DNA from: Hymenobacter nivis
GTDB lineage: Bacteria > Bacteroidota > Bacteroidia > Cytophagales > Hymenobacteraceae
DNA: 64,000 nt
Assembly: GCF_003149515.1 (NCBI RefSeq)
Contig: NZ_CP029145.1
Location: 620,001-684,000 of the forward strand
Direction: 5' to 3'
Below the pieces are notes generated by a model, which saw only the letters and a list, made by a program, of their open reading frames with translations, did no database searches and was not told the DNA's origin. A program made the translations under genes and the position numbers. Below, in pieces: positions 55,401 to 63,505 of this stretch; position 1 is the stretch's first letter; each line of letters begins with the position of its first letter.

Positions 55401-56750
55401 TTAGCCGCGCCCCGCTTTATACAACTTCGCGCCGTACACAAACACCACCACGTAGCAGATAATGGGTAGGTAGTAGGCGTGGGCCACGCTGGTGTTGGCC
55501 ACCGGCCCCATCACGAAGCGCGGAAACAGCGCCGCGCCCACCACACCCATCACGATGAACGACGAGGCCAGTTGCTTGTGCCTACCCAAATCCTTGAGCC
55601 CTAAGCTATAAATGATCGGGAACATGACGCTGAAGAAGAAGTTGAGCCCGATGAGCGCCCCGAATGACACCCAGCCCCAGTGCTGCGCCACGATGAGGCA
55701 CATGACGATATTGGCCACGGCCGCGAAGGCCAACAGGCGGTTGGGGGCAATGTATTGCATGAGGTAGGTGCCCAGGAAGCGGCCCAGCATCATGCCCACC
55801 AGGCTGAGGGAGAAGAAGTACGCGGCCACATCGTTGGCCAGGTGGGGCAGGCCGGGCACCAGGCCCACGGTGCGGCTGAGGAGCGTGCCCACCTGCCAGA
55901 ACCCGTGGATGGCCGGCCCGGGCTTGAGGGCCATGTAATCGGTGCCATAGTTGATGAAAAACGCCCAGGTGCCGCCCTGCGCCGCCGTGTTGAAGAGCTG
56001 CGCCACGCAGGCCCACACAAAGTGTTTGTGCTGGAACAGGCTTTTGTCGGCCGCCAGGTCGGTGGGCGTTTCGTTGGGGGCCCCCAGGCGCGTTTCGGGC
56101 GTGTGCTCGGCGTTGAGCTGGGGCACTTTCACGAAGGCAAACAACAGCCCGACGCTGCCCACTACCACTCCGATGATGGTGTAGAGCACCTTCACGGAGG
56201 ACAAGTCGCCGGCCGCGTGGTTGCCGCGCAGCACGAAGTAGCCCCCGATGAGGGGCCCTGACACCGCCCCGATGCCGTTGATGGCGTGCGAGAACGTGAT
56301 GCGCCGGTCGGAGCTGGCTGGGTCGCCCAGGCCGTCCAGGAACGGGTGCGCCACGGCTTCGAGCGTGCCCAGGCCGCAGGCCAGCACGAACAGGGCCATG
56401 AGCAGGAAGGTGAACGAGGCGGCGTTGGCGGCCGGCACCATCAAAAAGGCCCCGGCCGCGTACAGGCTTAGGCCCAGGATAACGCCTTTCTGGTAGCCGA
56501 AGCGCTTCATGAACCAGCCCGCGGGCAGGCCCATCACGAAGTAGGCCCCGAAGGTGGCGGCCTGCACGTAGGCCGAGTTGGCCTTGCTCACGTGCAGCAC
56601 CTGCTGGAAGTGCTTGTTGAGGATGTCGGTCATGGTGACGCCCAGGCCCCAGAGCATGAACAGCGACACGACGAAGATGAGGGTAACAACGTAGCGCCGC
56701 TCGGTGAACGGCGGCGGCGCCAGGGAAGGAGTAGCGGTAGAAAGCACCAT
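55401..56750 (-). CDS. FucP-like sugar/H+ symporter (MFS)
   Basis: A 449-residue major facilitator transporter with about 12 hydrophobic segments. It matches the FucP/GluP branch: VVSLFMLWGLGVTMTDILNK near 20-40, FGAYFVMGLPAGWFMKRFGY near 60-80, MALFVLACGLGTLEAVAHPF near 120, and TWAFFINYGTDYM near 260. It imports a hexose such as fucose, glucose or galactose with protons; which sugar is not decidable here. ATG at 56750 gives a short polar N-terminus (ATPSLAPPPFTERR). It is downstream of the flavoprotein gene and on the same strand with a 171-base gap. Confidence 0.9.
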   Translation of the reverse strand: MVLSTATPSLAPPPFTERRYVVTLIFVVSLFMLWGLGVTMTDILNKHFQQVLHVSKANSAYVQAATFGAYFVMGLPAGWFMKRFGYQKGVILGLSLYAAGAFLMVPAANAASFTFLLMALFVLACGLGTLEAVAHPFLDGLGDPASSDRRITFSHAINGIGAVSGPLIGGYFVLRGNHAAGDLSSVKVLYTIIGVVVGSVGLLFAFVKVPQLNAEHTPETRLGAPNETPTDLAADKSLFQHKHFVWACVAQLFNTAAQGGTWAFFINYGTDYMALKPGPAIHGFWQVGTLLSRTVGLVPGLPHLANDVAAYFFSLSLVGMMLGRFLGTYLMQYIAPNRLLAFAAVANIVMCLIVAQHWGWVSFGALIGLNFFFSVMFPIIYSLGLKDLGRHKQLASSFIVMGVVGAALFPRFVMGPVANTSVAHAYYLPIICYVVVFVYGAKLYKAGRG

Positions 56751-56921
56751 AAAAGCGGGAAAGGAAGCAAAAAATGAAATGAGGCCCCGGTGAAGCCCCG
56801 GGCCGGCGGAACAAGCCGCAACGCCCCAAATGGTTTGCCGCCCGGCCCGCAGCAAGGCAGGGACTATGACTCTGTTCGGTATCCCCGCCCCGGGGCCCCG
56901 GGGCTTCCGCCCACCGGGGCG

Positions 56922-58316
56922 CTACTGTTCGGGGGTCGCGGCCAGCGGTTTCAGCTCGCCGAATACCGTCGGAATTAGCTCGGCCACGGTGGGGTGGATA
57001 AATACGTTGCGGCGCATGAAGGCGGCGGTTTGCCGGGCGTACATGGCCGTGATGATGCAGTGGATGGCCTCGTCGCCGCCTACGCCCACGATGCTGGCGC
57101 CTAAAATCTGGTCGGTTTCGGCGTGCACCAGCACCTTCATAAAGCCCTGGGTTTCGCCTTTTTCCACGGCTCGGCCCACTTTGGTCATCGGGCGCCTGCC
57201 CACCAAGGCGGGCGTGCCGGCGGCGCGCACTTCGGCCTCCGTGAGGCCAACTTTGGCGAAGGGCGGATCGATGTAGATGGCCGATGCGGGCAGGCGGTCG
57301 CTGACGCGGCGCGGGTCGTGGTCGAGCAGGTTGGCGGCCACGATTTCGAAGTCGTTGTAGGCCGTGTGCGTGAAGGCGCCGCGGCCGTTGCAGTCGCCCA
57401 GGGCCCAAATGCCGGGCACTGCCGTTTGCAGCTGCTCATCGACCAGAATGAAGCCGCGGGCGTCGGCGCGCAGGCCAGCTTTTTCCAGGGCTAGGTCGTC
57501 GGTGTTGGGCTGGCGGCCCATGGCCAGCAGCAGGTGCGAGCCGCGGCTGGGCGAGGCATCTTGTTTGCAGTTCACCCGAACCACGGGCTGCCCGTCTTCC
57601 TGGCCCAGGCTGATGCACTCGACCCCGAGGCGCAGCGTAATACCTTCGTTAGTAAGTATTTCATGCACGGCAGCGGCTACGTCCTCGTCGTCGTGCGGGA
57701 GTAGGCGCGGGCTGCGCTCCATGATGGTGACCTGCGCGCCCAGCCGCCGGAACATCTGCCCAAATTCGAGTCCTACGGCCCCCGCGCCCACAATGACGAG
57801 GTGCGTCGGCAACTCCTTCAGCGCCAAAATGCTGCTGCTGGTGAGGTGCGGCACCTGCCCGATGCCGGGCAGCGGCGGGCTGGCCGGCCGGCTCCCCACG
57901 TTCAGAAAAATGTGCTTGGCCTCCAGTACGTCGTCGCCTACTTGCATGGCGGTGGCCGATACAAACCGGGCGGTGCCCCGAAACACGGTGCAGCCGGGCA
58001 TGTGCGTCAGCCAGTTCTCAATTCCGTCGCGCGAGGCCGCCACAATGGCGTCTTTGCGGGCCTGCACCGGGGCCAGGTCCACGGCGAAGTCGCCCACCGG
58101 CGGCAGGCCGTAGTCCGCCGCCTGGCGCAGGGTGTATGCGGCCTTAGCGCTGGCAATGAGGGCCTTGGTGGGCGTGCAACCGGTGTTGACGCAGGTGCCG
58201 CCGAAGTCCTGGCGCTCCACAAGGGCCACCGTCCAGCCTGCGGCCGTGAGCCGGCCGGCTAGCGGCGGGCCCGCCTGGCCGGCCCCAATAATCAGCGCAT
58301 CGAAGGATTGGTTCAT
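56922..58316 (-). CDS. Pyridine nucleotide-disulfide oxidoreductase (MerA/Lpd-like)
   Basis: A 464-residue class I flavoprotein disulfide reductase. FAD site: IIGAGQAGPPLAGRL near residue 9. Redox-active disulfide: GGTCVNTGCTPTK near 38-50. NAD(P) site: VIVGAGAVGLEFGQMF near 172-187. C-terminal FIHPTVAELIPTVF carries the His/Glu pair. This pattern fits mercuric-reductase-like or dihydrolipoyl-dehydrogenase-like enzymes; there is no N-terminal HMA domain and no vicinal C-terminal Cys, so mercury reduction is not supported. Partner unknown; the gene lies between the ABC transporter and the FucP-like transporter. Confidence 0.9.
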   Translation of the reverse strand: MNQSFDALIIGAGQAGPPLAGRLTAAGWTVALVERQDFGGTCVNTGCTPTKALIASAKAAYTLRQAADYGLPPVGDFAVDLAPVQARKDAIVAASRDGIENWLTHMPGCTVFRGTARFVSATAMQVGDDVLEAKHIFLNVGSRPASPPLPGIGQVPHLTSSSILALKELPTHLVIVGAGAVGLEFGQMFRRLGAQVTIMERSPRLLPHDDEDVAAAVHEILTNEGITLRLGVECISLGQEDGQPVVRVNCKQDASPSRGSHLLLAMGRQPNTDDLALEKAGLRADARGFILVDEQLQTAVPGIWALGDCNGRGAFTHTAYNDFEIVAANLLDHDPRRVSDRLPASAIYIDPPFAKVGLTEAEVRAAGTPALVGRRPMTKVGRAVEKGETQGFMKVLVHAETDQILGASIVGVGGDEAIHCIITAMYARQTAAFMRRNVFIHPTVAELIPTVFGELKPLAATPEQ

Positions 58317-58765
58317 GAGGAGCGGTTTTGCGTGAGTGCCAATAACGTGAGTGCCAATAAACGGCCCGCGGTGCTGCGCCGGCCGTGCCCGCAAGGTAGA
58401 AAATTGCGCGCCGGGACCCCCGTTAGGGCCCCTGGCAAGGGCCCCCATAAGTAAAGCCCCTCCGGTGCGCGACCAAGTGGGCTTTTGAGGAAAATGGCCG
58501 GGCGGCCCCGGCAGCGCGGGGAATAGCGCCAACATTAAGCAAGGTTCGGCGTCCAAAAGCAACCGGGCGCCCCCAGTCGCCCGGCACGAAGCCGCGCCCC
58601 GGAGCCCCAGCGCAGTTTTTAAATCGGTGCACCCGGTGCTGTAAAACGGCGTGGCACGCCGTTTCCGGGCGAACGTCAAACCGGGTTTTGCGCTGCTTCC
58701 GTGTGAACGCCGAACGGAGTACCACGCCGTTCTACAGCGCCGGGTGCACCGATTCAAAAACTGCA
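58317..58765. other. Intergenic with inverted repeat, no gene supported
   Basis: About 450 bases between the flavoprotein and the permease/binding protein genes. The part 58317-58611 has no convincing gene. The rest is the repeat 58612-58764. Confidence 0.6.
58612..58764. repeat. Inverted repeat ending beside the permease stop codon
   Basis: GCAGTTTTTAAATCGGTGCA... (58612-58654) and its complement ending CAAAAACTGC (58722-58764) form arms of about 43 bases. The right arm ends one base before the stop codon of the permease gene. The inner arms carry ACGGCGTGG/CCACGCCGT and a second GAACG... pair. Confidence 0.85.
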
Positions 58766-60337
58766 CTATCGCCGCAGGTAGCCGCCCAGGTCCGAGATGC
58801 TGGCAATGCCCAGGGCCCCGGCCTGCTGCTGCCGCATCAGCAGGCAGTAGGCGTTGTTGAAGCCCAGCGGCGCGCGCCACGCCAGGCCGTAGCGGCGTTG
58901 GAATTCGGCCTGCACGTACTGAAACACCGCTGCCGGCCGGCCGCCCAGCGAGTCGAGTACCGCCGCCGAGGGCTGGAGCAGCACTTGCAGGCCCGTGCCG
59001 GTGTACTCGGGATAAAGGTCGATTTCGCCGCCGCGCAGCGCCTCGAAGCAAATGGTGGTGCCCCCGAGGCCGGTTTTGGTGGCTACGCCCAGGTCGGTAT
59101 TGCCGCGGATGAGGGCGGCGTACATCTCCACCAGAATGTACTGCTCGGCGAAAATCTTCGAGCCCAGGCGCACCACCGGGGCCCCGGGCGGCAGCGGGCG
59201 CGGCACTTTCCAGAGGCCCTTGCGGCGCAGCCAGGCCAGGGCCACGGCCCGCGGCGCGCGGTGCAGAAAATCGACCTGGTAGTTCAGGTTCGTCATGGCC
59301 GAGTCGGAGAGCTGGCCGCTGAGCTGGTCGAGCACGGGGCCCACCTCGGGGTGGGCGCGGAGCAGGGCGGGGCGCACCACGGGCGCGGCGAAGTAGGGCG
59401 GCAGGGCGTGAAGGTCGTCGCGCAGCACGCGCAGGCCGTAAGCCTGGATGCGCCCGTCGGTCGAGTAGCCGTCGATAACGTCCACATTCGCGGCGCGGGC
59501 GGCCTCGTATACCAGCGCTGGGGCCAGCACCACGCTGGGCAGATGCGTGAGTCCATAGGTGTGGGTGAGGCCCGGCAGGCAGTCGGCCCGCCCGATGAAC
59601 TCCGGGCTGAAGCCCGCCCGCAACCGGCCCGCGGCCTGGGGCAGCCAGTAGCCGGCGGCCAGCACCGGCAAAGCCAGCAGCAGGGCCCCGCCCGCCACCC
59701 GCAGCCGCCGCGCCGAGAGCTTCTCCAGGGCCCCCAGGCCCGCATCGAAGGCCAGGGCCAGGGCGGCGGCCGGAATGGCGCCGGCCAGAATCATGGCCGG
59801 GTTGTTCAGCGCAATGCCGCCAAATATGAACTCGCCCAGGCCGCCGGCTGCCACGTAAGCCGCCAGCGTGGCTACCCCCACGTTGATGACGGTGGCCGTG
59901 CGGATGCCGGCCATTAGCACGGGCAGGGCCAGGGGCAGCTCCACGCGCCGCAGAATCTGGCCATCCGTAAAGCCCAGGCCCCTAGCGGCTTCTACCACGG
60001 CCGCCGGCACGCCCTGCACCCCGGCCACCGTATTGCGGATGATGGGTAGCAGCGAGTACAGCAGCAGCGCCAGGATGGCCGGGGCCGCCCCAATGCCCAT
60101 CACCGGAATCAGAAAGCCGAGCAGGGCGATGCTGGGCACGGTTTGTAGCACGCCGGCCGTGCCCAGCACCGCCGGGGCCCAGCGCGGCCGCCGCGTCAGC
60201 CACAGGCCCACGGGCACCCCCACGGCCACGCCCAGCAGCAGGGCGGCGGCCGTCAGGGCCACGTGCTGCAAGGTCTGCTGGCCCAGCTTGCCGGCTTGTT
60301 CGTGCCAAAAGGCGAAGAGTTCGGCAAGGGTTTTCAC
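58766..60337 (-). CDS. ABC transporter permease fused to a circularly permuted substrate-binding domain (OpuC type)
   Basis: A 523-residue fusion for a quaternary-ammonium (glycine betaine/choline/carnitine) importer. The permease (1-230) contains LLPIIRNTVAGVQGVPAAVVEAA near 96-118, the ATPase-docking EAA loop. The binding domain is present but in reversed order. Residues 241-375 hold the usual second half (GFSPEFIGRADCLPGL, VIDGYSTDGRIQAYGL, PPYFAAPVV, LNYQVD). Residues 387-523 hold the usual first half (VVRLGSKIFAEQYILVEMYA, EIDLYPEYTGTGL, GFNNAYCLL, ISDLGGYLRR). GTG start at 60337. The ATPase gene is upstream at 62623-61652 on the same strand. Confidence 0.85.
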   Translation of the reverse strand: MKTLAELFAFWHEQAGKLGQQTLQHVALTAAALLLGVAVGVPVGLWLTRRPRWAPAVLGTAGVLQTVPSIALLGFLIPVMGIGAAPAILALLLYSLLPIIRNTVAGVQGVPAAVVEAARGLGFTDGQILRRVELPLALPVLMAGIRTATVINVGVATLAAYVAAGGLGEFIFGGIALNNPAMILAGAIPAAALALAFDAGLGALEKLSARRLRVAGGALLLALPVLAAGYWLPQAAGRLRAGFSPEFIGRADCLPGLTHTYGLTHLPSVVLAPALVYEAARAANVDVIDGYSTDGRIQAYGLRVLRDDLHALPPYFAAPVVRPALLRAHPEVGPVLDQLSGQLSDSAMTNLNYQVDFLHRAPRAVALAWLRRKGLWKVPRPLPPGAPVVRLGSKIFAEQYILVEMYAALIRGNTDLGVATKTGLGGTTICFEALRGGEIDLYPEYTGTGLQVLLQPSAAVLDSLGGRPAAVFQYVQAEFQRRYGLAWRAPLGFNNAYCLLMRQQQAGALGIASISDLGGYLRR

Positions 60338-60341
60338 GGGC

Positions 60342-60577
60342 GATGGGTGAATGAGTGAATGGAGGAATGAATGGGGTTGTCCAGGGACTCTTCAGGCTGT
60401 CATGCTGAGCGAAGTCGAAGCATCTCTACCGTTCACTACCTATGATTACTGCTGCGGGAGAGATGCTTCGACTTCGCTCAGCATGACGTTCAATCTTGAA
60501 TTTCCGGACTCCCTAAACAGCGTCATGAGTGAATGGCTGAATTTCATTCACCCATTCCTCCATTCACCCCCCCCCCC
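60342..60577. repeat. Nested inverted repeat upstream of the permease gene
   Basis: Outer arms 60342-60376 (GGTGAATGAGTGAATGGAGG and on) and 60543-60577 are imperfect complements, the latter running into a 15-base C tract. Inner arms 60400-60427 and 60459-60486 are perfect 28-base complements with core GAGCGAAGTCGAAGCATCTC. The element extends from five bases upstream of the permease start to the stop of the CatA-like gene. Confidence 0.88.
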
Positions 60578-61205
60578 CCCCGCTCAGTCGCTGCTGGAAG
60601 GCATCCAGGAACTGGCCCACGTGGTAGCCGTCGGCCAGGGCGTGGTGCACATTCACGGCCACGGCCATGCGCCGGGTGGCCCCGGCGGCGTATACCTGGC
60701 CGAAGGAAAGCTTGGGGCAGCTGTCGAGCCCCCCGAAGCTGCGGGCGTGGGTGAGGCCGGTGAAGCGCACCCACGGAATGGCCGAGCAGTGCAGCACGTC
60801 GGGCCGGCCGGTGCGCTCGGTCAGGTTGAGGCCGCCGATGGCCTGCACGGCCGCAATTTCAAGCTGGGCCCCGGCTACGAAATCGGCCAGGGCCGGCTGC
60901 TGCTCGATGAAGGAAAAGCCGAACGTATGGTCGGGTCGGCCGATGGTGGCCGAGGCGTGCACCCGGTCGTAGGCCACTACCTGGCTCGGTTCGATGCGGT
61001 GCCGGAACTCGGGCACTGCGTTGGCGGCCTCCACGGCGTGGTAGAGGTAGTAGAGGAAAAACGACATGCCGAGGCGCTTGGCTTCGGCTTGGGCCGGTGT
61101 GCAGTCCACGTCGGCCACCAGCCCGAAAAACGGCTCGTCAAACTTCGAAAAGAACTCGTAATGCTCGCGGCGGGGCCAGGTGGCCAGGTCAATGGGCTGC
61201 TTCAT
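60564..61205 (-). CDS. CatA-like chloramphenicol acetyltransferase family protein
   Basis: A 213-residue acetyl-CoA-dependent acyltransferase. The catalytic His is in VNVHHALADGYHVG (His188 of HHALADG). LGMSFFLYYLYHAVEAANAV near 45-65 and GFSFIEQQPALADFV match CAT proteins. Resistance is not shown; many Bacteroidota homologues have other acceptors. The C-terminus is odd: the last five codons are all GGG from a 15-base C tract (60567-60581) that runs into the stop and inverted repeat. It is embedded in the betaine-type ABC operon, between ATPase and permease. Confidence 0.88.
   Translation of the reverse strand: MKQPIDLATWPRREHYEFFSKFDEPFFGLVADVDCTPAQAEAKRLGMSFFLYYLYHAVEAANAVPEFRHRIEPSQVVAYDRVHASATIGRPDHTFGFSFIEQQPALADFVAGAQLEIAAVQAIGGLNLTERTGRPDVLHCSAIPWVRFTGLTHARSFGGLDSCPKLSFGQVYAAGATRRMAVAVNVHHALADGYHVGQFLDAFQQRLSGGGGG
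60567..60581 (+). repeat. Homopolymer tract of 15 C
   Basis: Fifteen consecutive C on the + strand at the 3' end of the CatA-like gene, coding a Gly5 tail before TGA. The length can vary by slippage, which would change the frame of the last residues, or it may reflect an assembly uncertainty. Confidence 0.85.
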
Positions 61206-61278
61206 GGGGCGCAAGTTCGGTACTTTTGGGCCCTGGCTGGCCCGGTGCGGCCGGTTGGCCCGCTCACGCCCCTGTTTA

Positions 61279-61626
61279 TTTAGGCCCCGGCCCCAGCTCA
61301 TTGCCTTTGACGCCGCCGACCCGCCCTGGCCCAACCAGCCGTACTTCGACCACGTGGAAACCCAGCTGGCGGCCATCCTGGCCCGGTGCGGCGCGGCCGA
61401 CGCCATCGGGGCCCAGCTCTACGCGGTGCAGCGCGCCAACCTGCACCTGTTCGGCTATGGTGCCAAATCCCTGATGCTGAATATGATTGAAACCGCCATC
61501 CAGCTCACCGACGGGGCCGTGACGGGGCGCGAGATTCCGTAGCTGCTCGACCTGGGTAAGCGCCTGCTCGACTTCCCCATCGAGCCGCTGCCCGGCGTGG
61601 TGGCGGTGCTGGCTCACCTGAATTAA
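61279..61626 (+). pseudogene. HAD-family hydrolase remnant
   Basis: About 115 codons: LIAFDAADPPWPNQPYFDHV, then AQLYAVQRANLHLFGYGAKS, ETAIQLTDGAVTGREI, a TAG at 61540-61542, then LLDLGKRLLDFPIEPLPGVV and a stop at 61624. The usual HAD motif FDADDTLW is altered to FDAADPPW, losing the second catalytic Asp; the second half of the protein, with the Lys and DD motifs, is missing. It is not in the ABC operon's direction, so it was likely captured from elsewhere. Confidence 0.85.
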
Positions 61627-61651
61627 TCTGCCCGAAATAGCCCCGCCCGGA

Positions 61652-62623
61652 CTACCCCAGGGCCCGCCCGAAGGCGGCCAGCAGCTGCCCCAGCGTCAGG
61701 GGTTGCGGGCCCCCGGCGATGCACAGGTGGCCGGTGCCAGTATCGCCGAGCAGCGCCACGGCGGCCTGCACGCTGGCAGTGCCGGGCAGTGTGGGGGCCC
61801 CGGCGGGCGCCGGCGGGCCGTCAAATTCCACGAAGGGCAGCACCTCGGCCAGCGTCGTCACGCGCATTTGCAGGGCCAGCCGCTCGGCCTGGAAGAAGCG
61901 GCGCACGAAGTCGTTAGCGGGCTGGAGCAACAAGTCGCGTGGGGGCCCCAGCTGCTGGATTTTGCCATTATTCAGCAGCATGATGCGGTCGGCCAGCTCG
62001 AAGGCTTCGGTCACGTCGTGGGTCACGAGCACCACGGTTTTGCGGCGCAGCTCATCCAGCTCGCGGAAGTCGCGGCGCACGGCGGCGCGGGTGATGGGGT
62101 CGAGGGCCCCGAAGGGCTCGTCGAGTAGAATCACGGGCGGGTCGGCGGCCAAGGCCCGGGCCAGGCCCACGCGCTGCTGCTGCCCGCCCGAGAGCTGCGC
62201 CGGCAGCATCCCGGCGAAGCGGGCAGCGGGCAGGTGCAGGCGCTCCAGCAGCTCGATGGTGCGGGCGGCGGTTTCGGCGGCCGGGCGGCCCAGCAGGCCG
62301 GGCACCACGCCAACATTCTGGGCAACAGTGTAATGCGGCAGCAAGCCCACTTGCTGGATGACGTAGCCGATGCCGCGCCGCAGGGCCTCGGGGGCCTGCT
62401 GGCGCACGTCGCGGCCGTTGATTTCGATGGTGCCGCCGTCGGGCTCGATGAGGCGGTTGAGGGTTTTGAGGAGCGTGGTTTTGCCGCAGCCGCTGGGGCC
62501 CAGCAGCACCAGCGTTTCGCCGGCGGCTACCTCAAACGAAAGGTCATCGACCACCACCTGGGCCCCGAAGCGCTTGGTGAGGTGCGAAACGCGGATGACG
62601 GGTAGGGGCGGAATATCGGGCAT
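61652..62623 (-). CDS. ABC transporter ATP-binding protein (OpuCA/ProV type)
   Basis: A 323-residue ATPase with Walker A LGPSGCGKTT near 42, Q-loop VIQQVGLLPHY near 86, signature LSGGQQQRVGLARAL near 143, Walker B VILLDEPFGALDP near 163 and the H-loop LVTHDVTEA. The C-terminal region past 230 lacks two full CBS domains and is shorter than ProV. It should drive the permease/binding-protein fusion 1.3 kb downstream; a HAD remnant on the opposite strand and the CatA-like gene separate them. Cytoplasmic side of the inner membrane. Confidence 0.93.
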   Translation of the reverse strand: MPDIPPLPVIRVSHLTKRFGAQVVVDDLSFEVAAGETLVLLGPSGCGKTTLLKTLNRLIEPDGGTIEINGRDVRQQAPEALRRGIGYVIQQVGLLPHYTVAQNVGVVPGLLGRPAAETAARTIELLERLHLPAARFAGMLPAQLSGGQQQRVGLARALAADPPVILLDEPFGALDPITRAAVRRDFRELDELRRKTVVLVTHDVTEAFELADRIMLLNNGKIQQLGPPRDLLLQPANDFVRRFFQAERLALQMRVTTLAEVLPFVEFDGPPAPAGAPTLPGTASVQAAVALLGDTGTGHLCIAGGPQPLTLGQLLAAFGRALG

Positions 62624-62698
62624 GAGCAGGCGGCAAGATACGGCGGCTCCTTGCCTGCCATTACCCGCATCGGCCGGGGCCCCGCCGGGCCACCCTAC

Positions 62699-62731
62699 AA
62701 AAACGCCCCTGCCAGTGGGGATAGGGGCGTG
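62699..62731. terminator. Terminator-like hairpin
   Basis: AAAAACGCCCCT and AGGGGCGT with an 11-base loop between the RCC1 fragment stop and the ATPase gene; the A tract serves RCC1-direction transcription. Confidence 0.75.
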
Positions 62732-62755
62732 GCAAAAGCGAAGCTAGCCCGGACG

Positions 62756-63490
62756 TTATTCCACTACCAAACGCTGGGTGCGCGTGGTGCCGCCGGCCGC
62801 GGCTTGCAGCAGGTAGAGGCCGGGCGTGAGGCCATCGAGCGCTACGGCGGGCCCGGCGGCGGTGCGTACCAGCCGGCCCTGCGCATCGAAAAAGCGCACG
62901 GCGGTACCGGCGGGCAGGCCCGGCAGCTGCACTTGGCCGTGGGCGGGGTTGGGGGCCAGCTGCCAGCCGGCGGCCGCGCTGGCGGCCGCGGTGGCCAGCG
63001 CGGTGCCGCCGAACGGAATGTAAATGGGCAAGAGGTTGGCATTGTCCTGCCCGAGCTGGCCCTGGTCGTTGTATCCCCACTCCCAGAGCGAGCCGTCGGC
63101 CTGGATGGCCGCGGTGAAGGAGCTGCCGGCTGACGTGCTCAGCCAATTGGTGCCGCTGCCGATTTGCAACGGCACCAGCTGCGCGGCCGTCGTGCCGTCT
63201 CCCAACTGGCCGTAGTAGTTGTTGCCCCAAGCCCAAAAGGTGCCGTCGGTGCGGATGGCCACGGTGCGGCCGTCCGCGGCACCCGCAGCCACCCGCAGCC
63301 ACGTAGCAGCGGTGCCAACTTGCACGGGCGTGGTTTGGGCGGTGGTGGTGCCGGTGCCGAGCTGGCCGCCGCTGTTGCTGCCCCAGGTCCAGAGGGTGCC
63401 GTCGGTGCGCACCGCTACGGAATGGTTAGCACTGGCGCTCGCGCTGCGCCAGTTGGCATCGGTGCCCACCTGCACGGGGCCCTGGAACCG
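62756..63490 (-). pseudogene. RCC1-repeat protein with T9SS domain, N-terminally truncated
   Basis: About 245 codons of RCC1-type beta-propeller repeats: NHSVAVRTDGTLWTWGSNSG, RTVAIRTDGTFWAWGNNYYG and SFTAAIQADGSLWEWGYND, each about 55 residues. A T9SS C-terminal domain follows (GWQLAPNPAHGQVQLPGLPA, ending RTQRLVVE). The protein has no signal peptide and begins mid-repeat at about 63490, where the + strand gene 63506-63973 takes over; recombination apparently removed the 5' part. The open frame continues to 63538 but without homology. A truncated gene is the likeliest reading. Confidence 0.8.
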
Positions 63491-63505
63491 CTCGGAGTTG
63501 AGGCG

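Noticed and set aside
58423..58725. Minus-strand frame of about 100 codons before the permease
   Set aside because: Runs through the inverted repeat and has no domain or signal.
63164..63505. Upstream extension of the 155-residue gene
   Set aside because: The extension is antisense to RCC1 repeats; homology-free, so the start was set at 63506.
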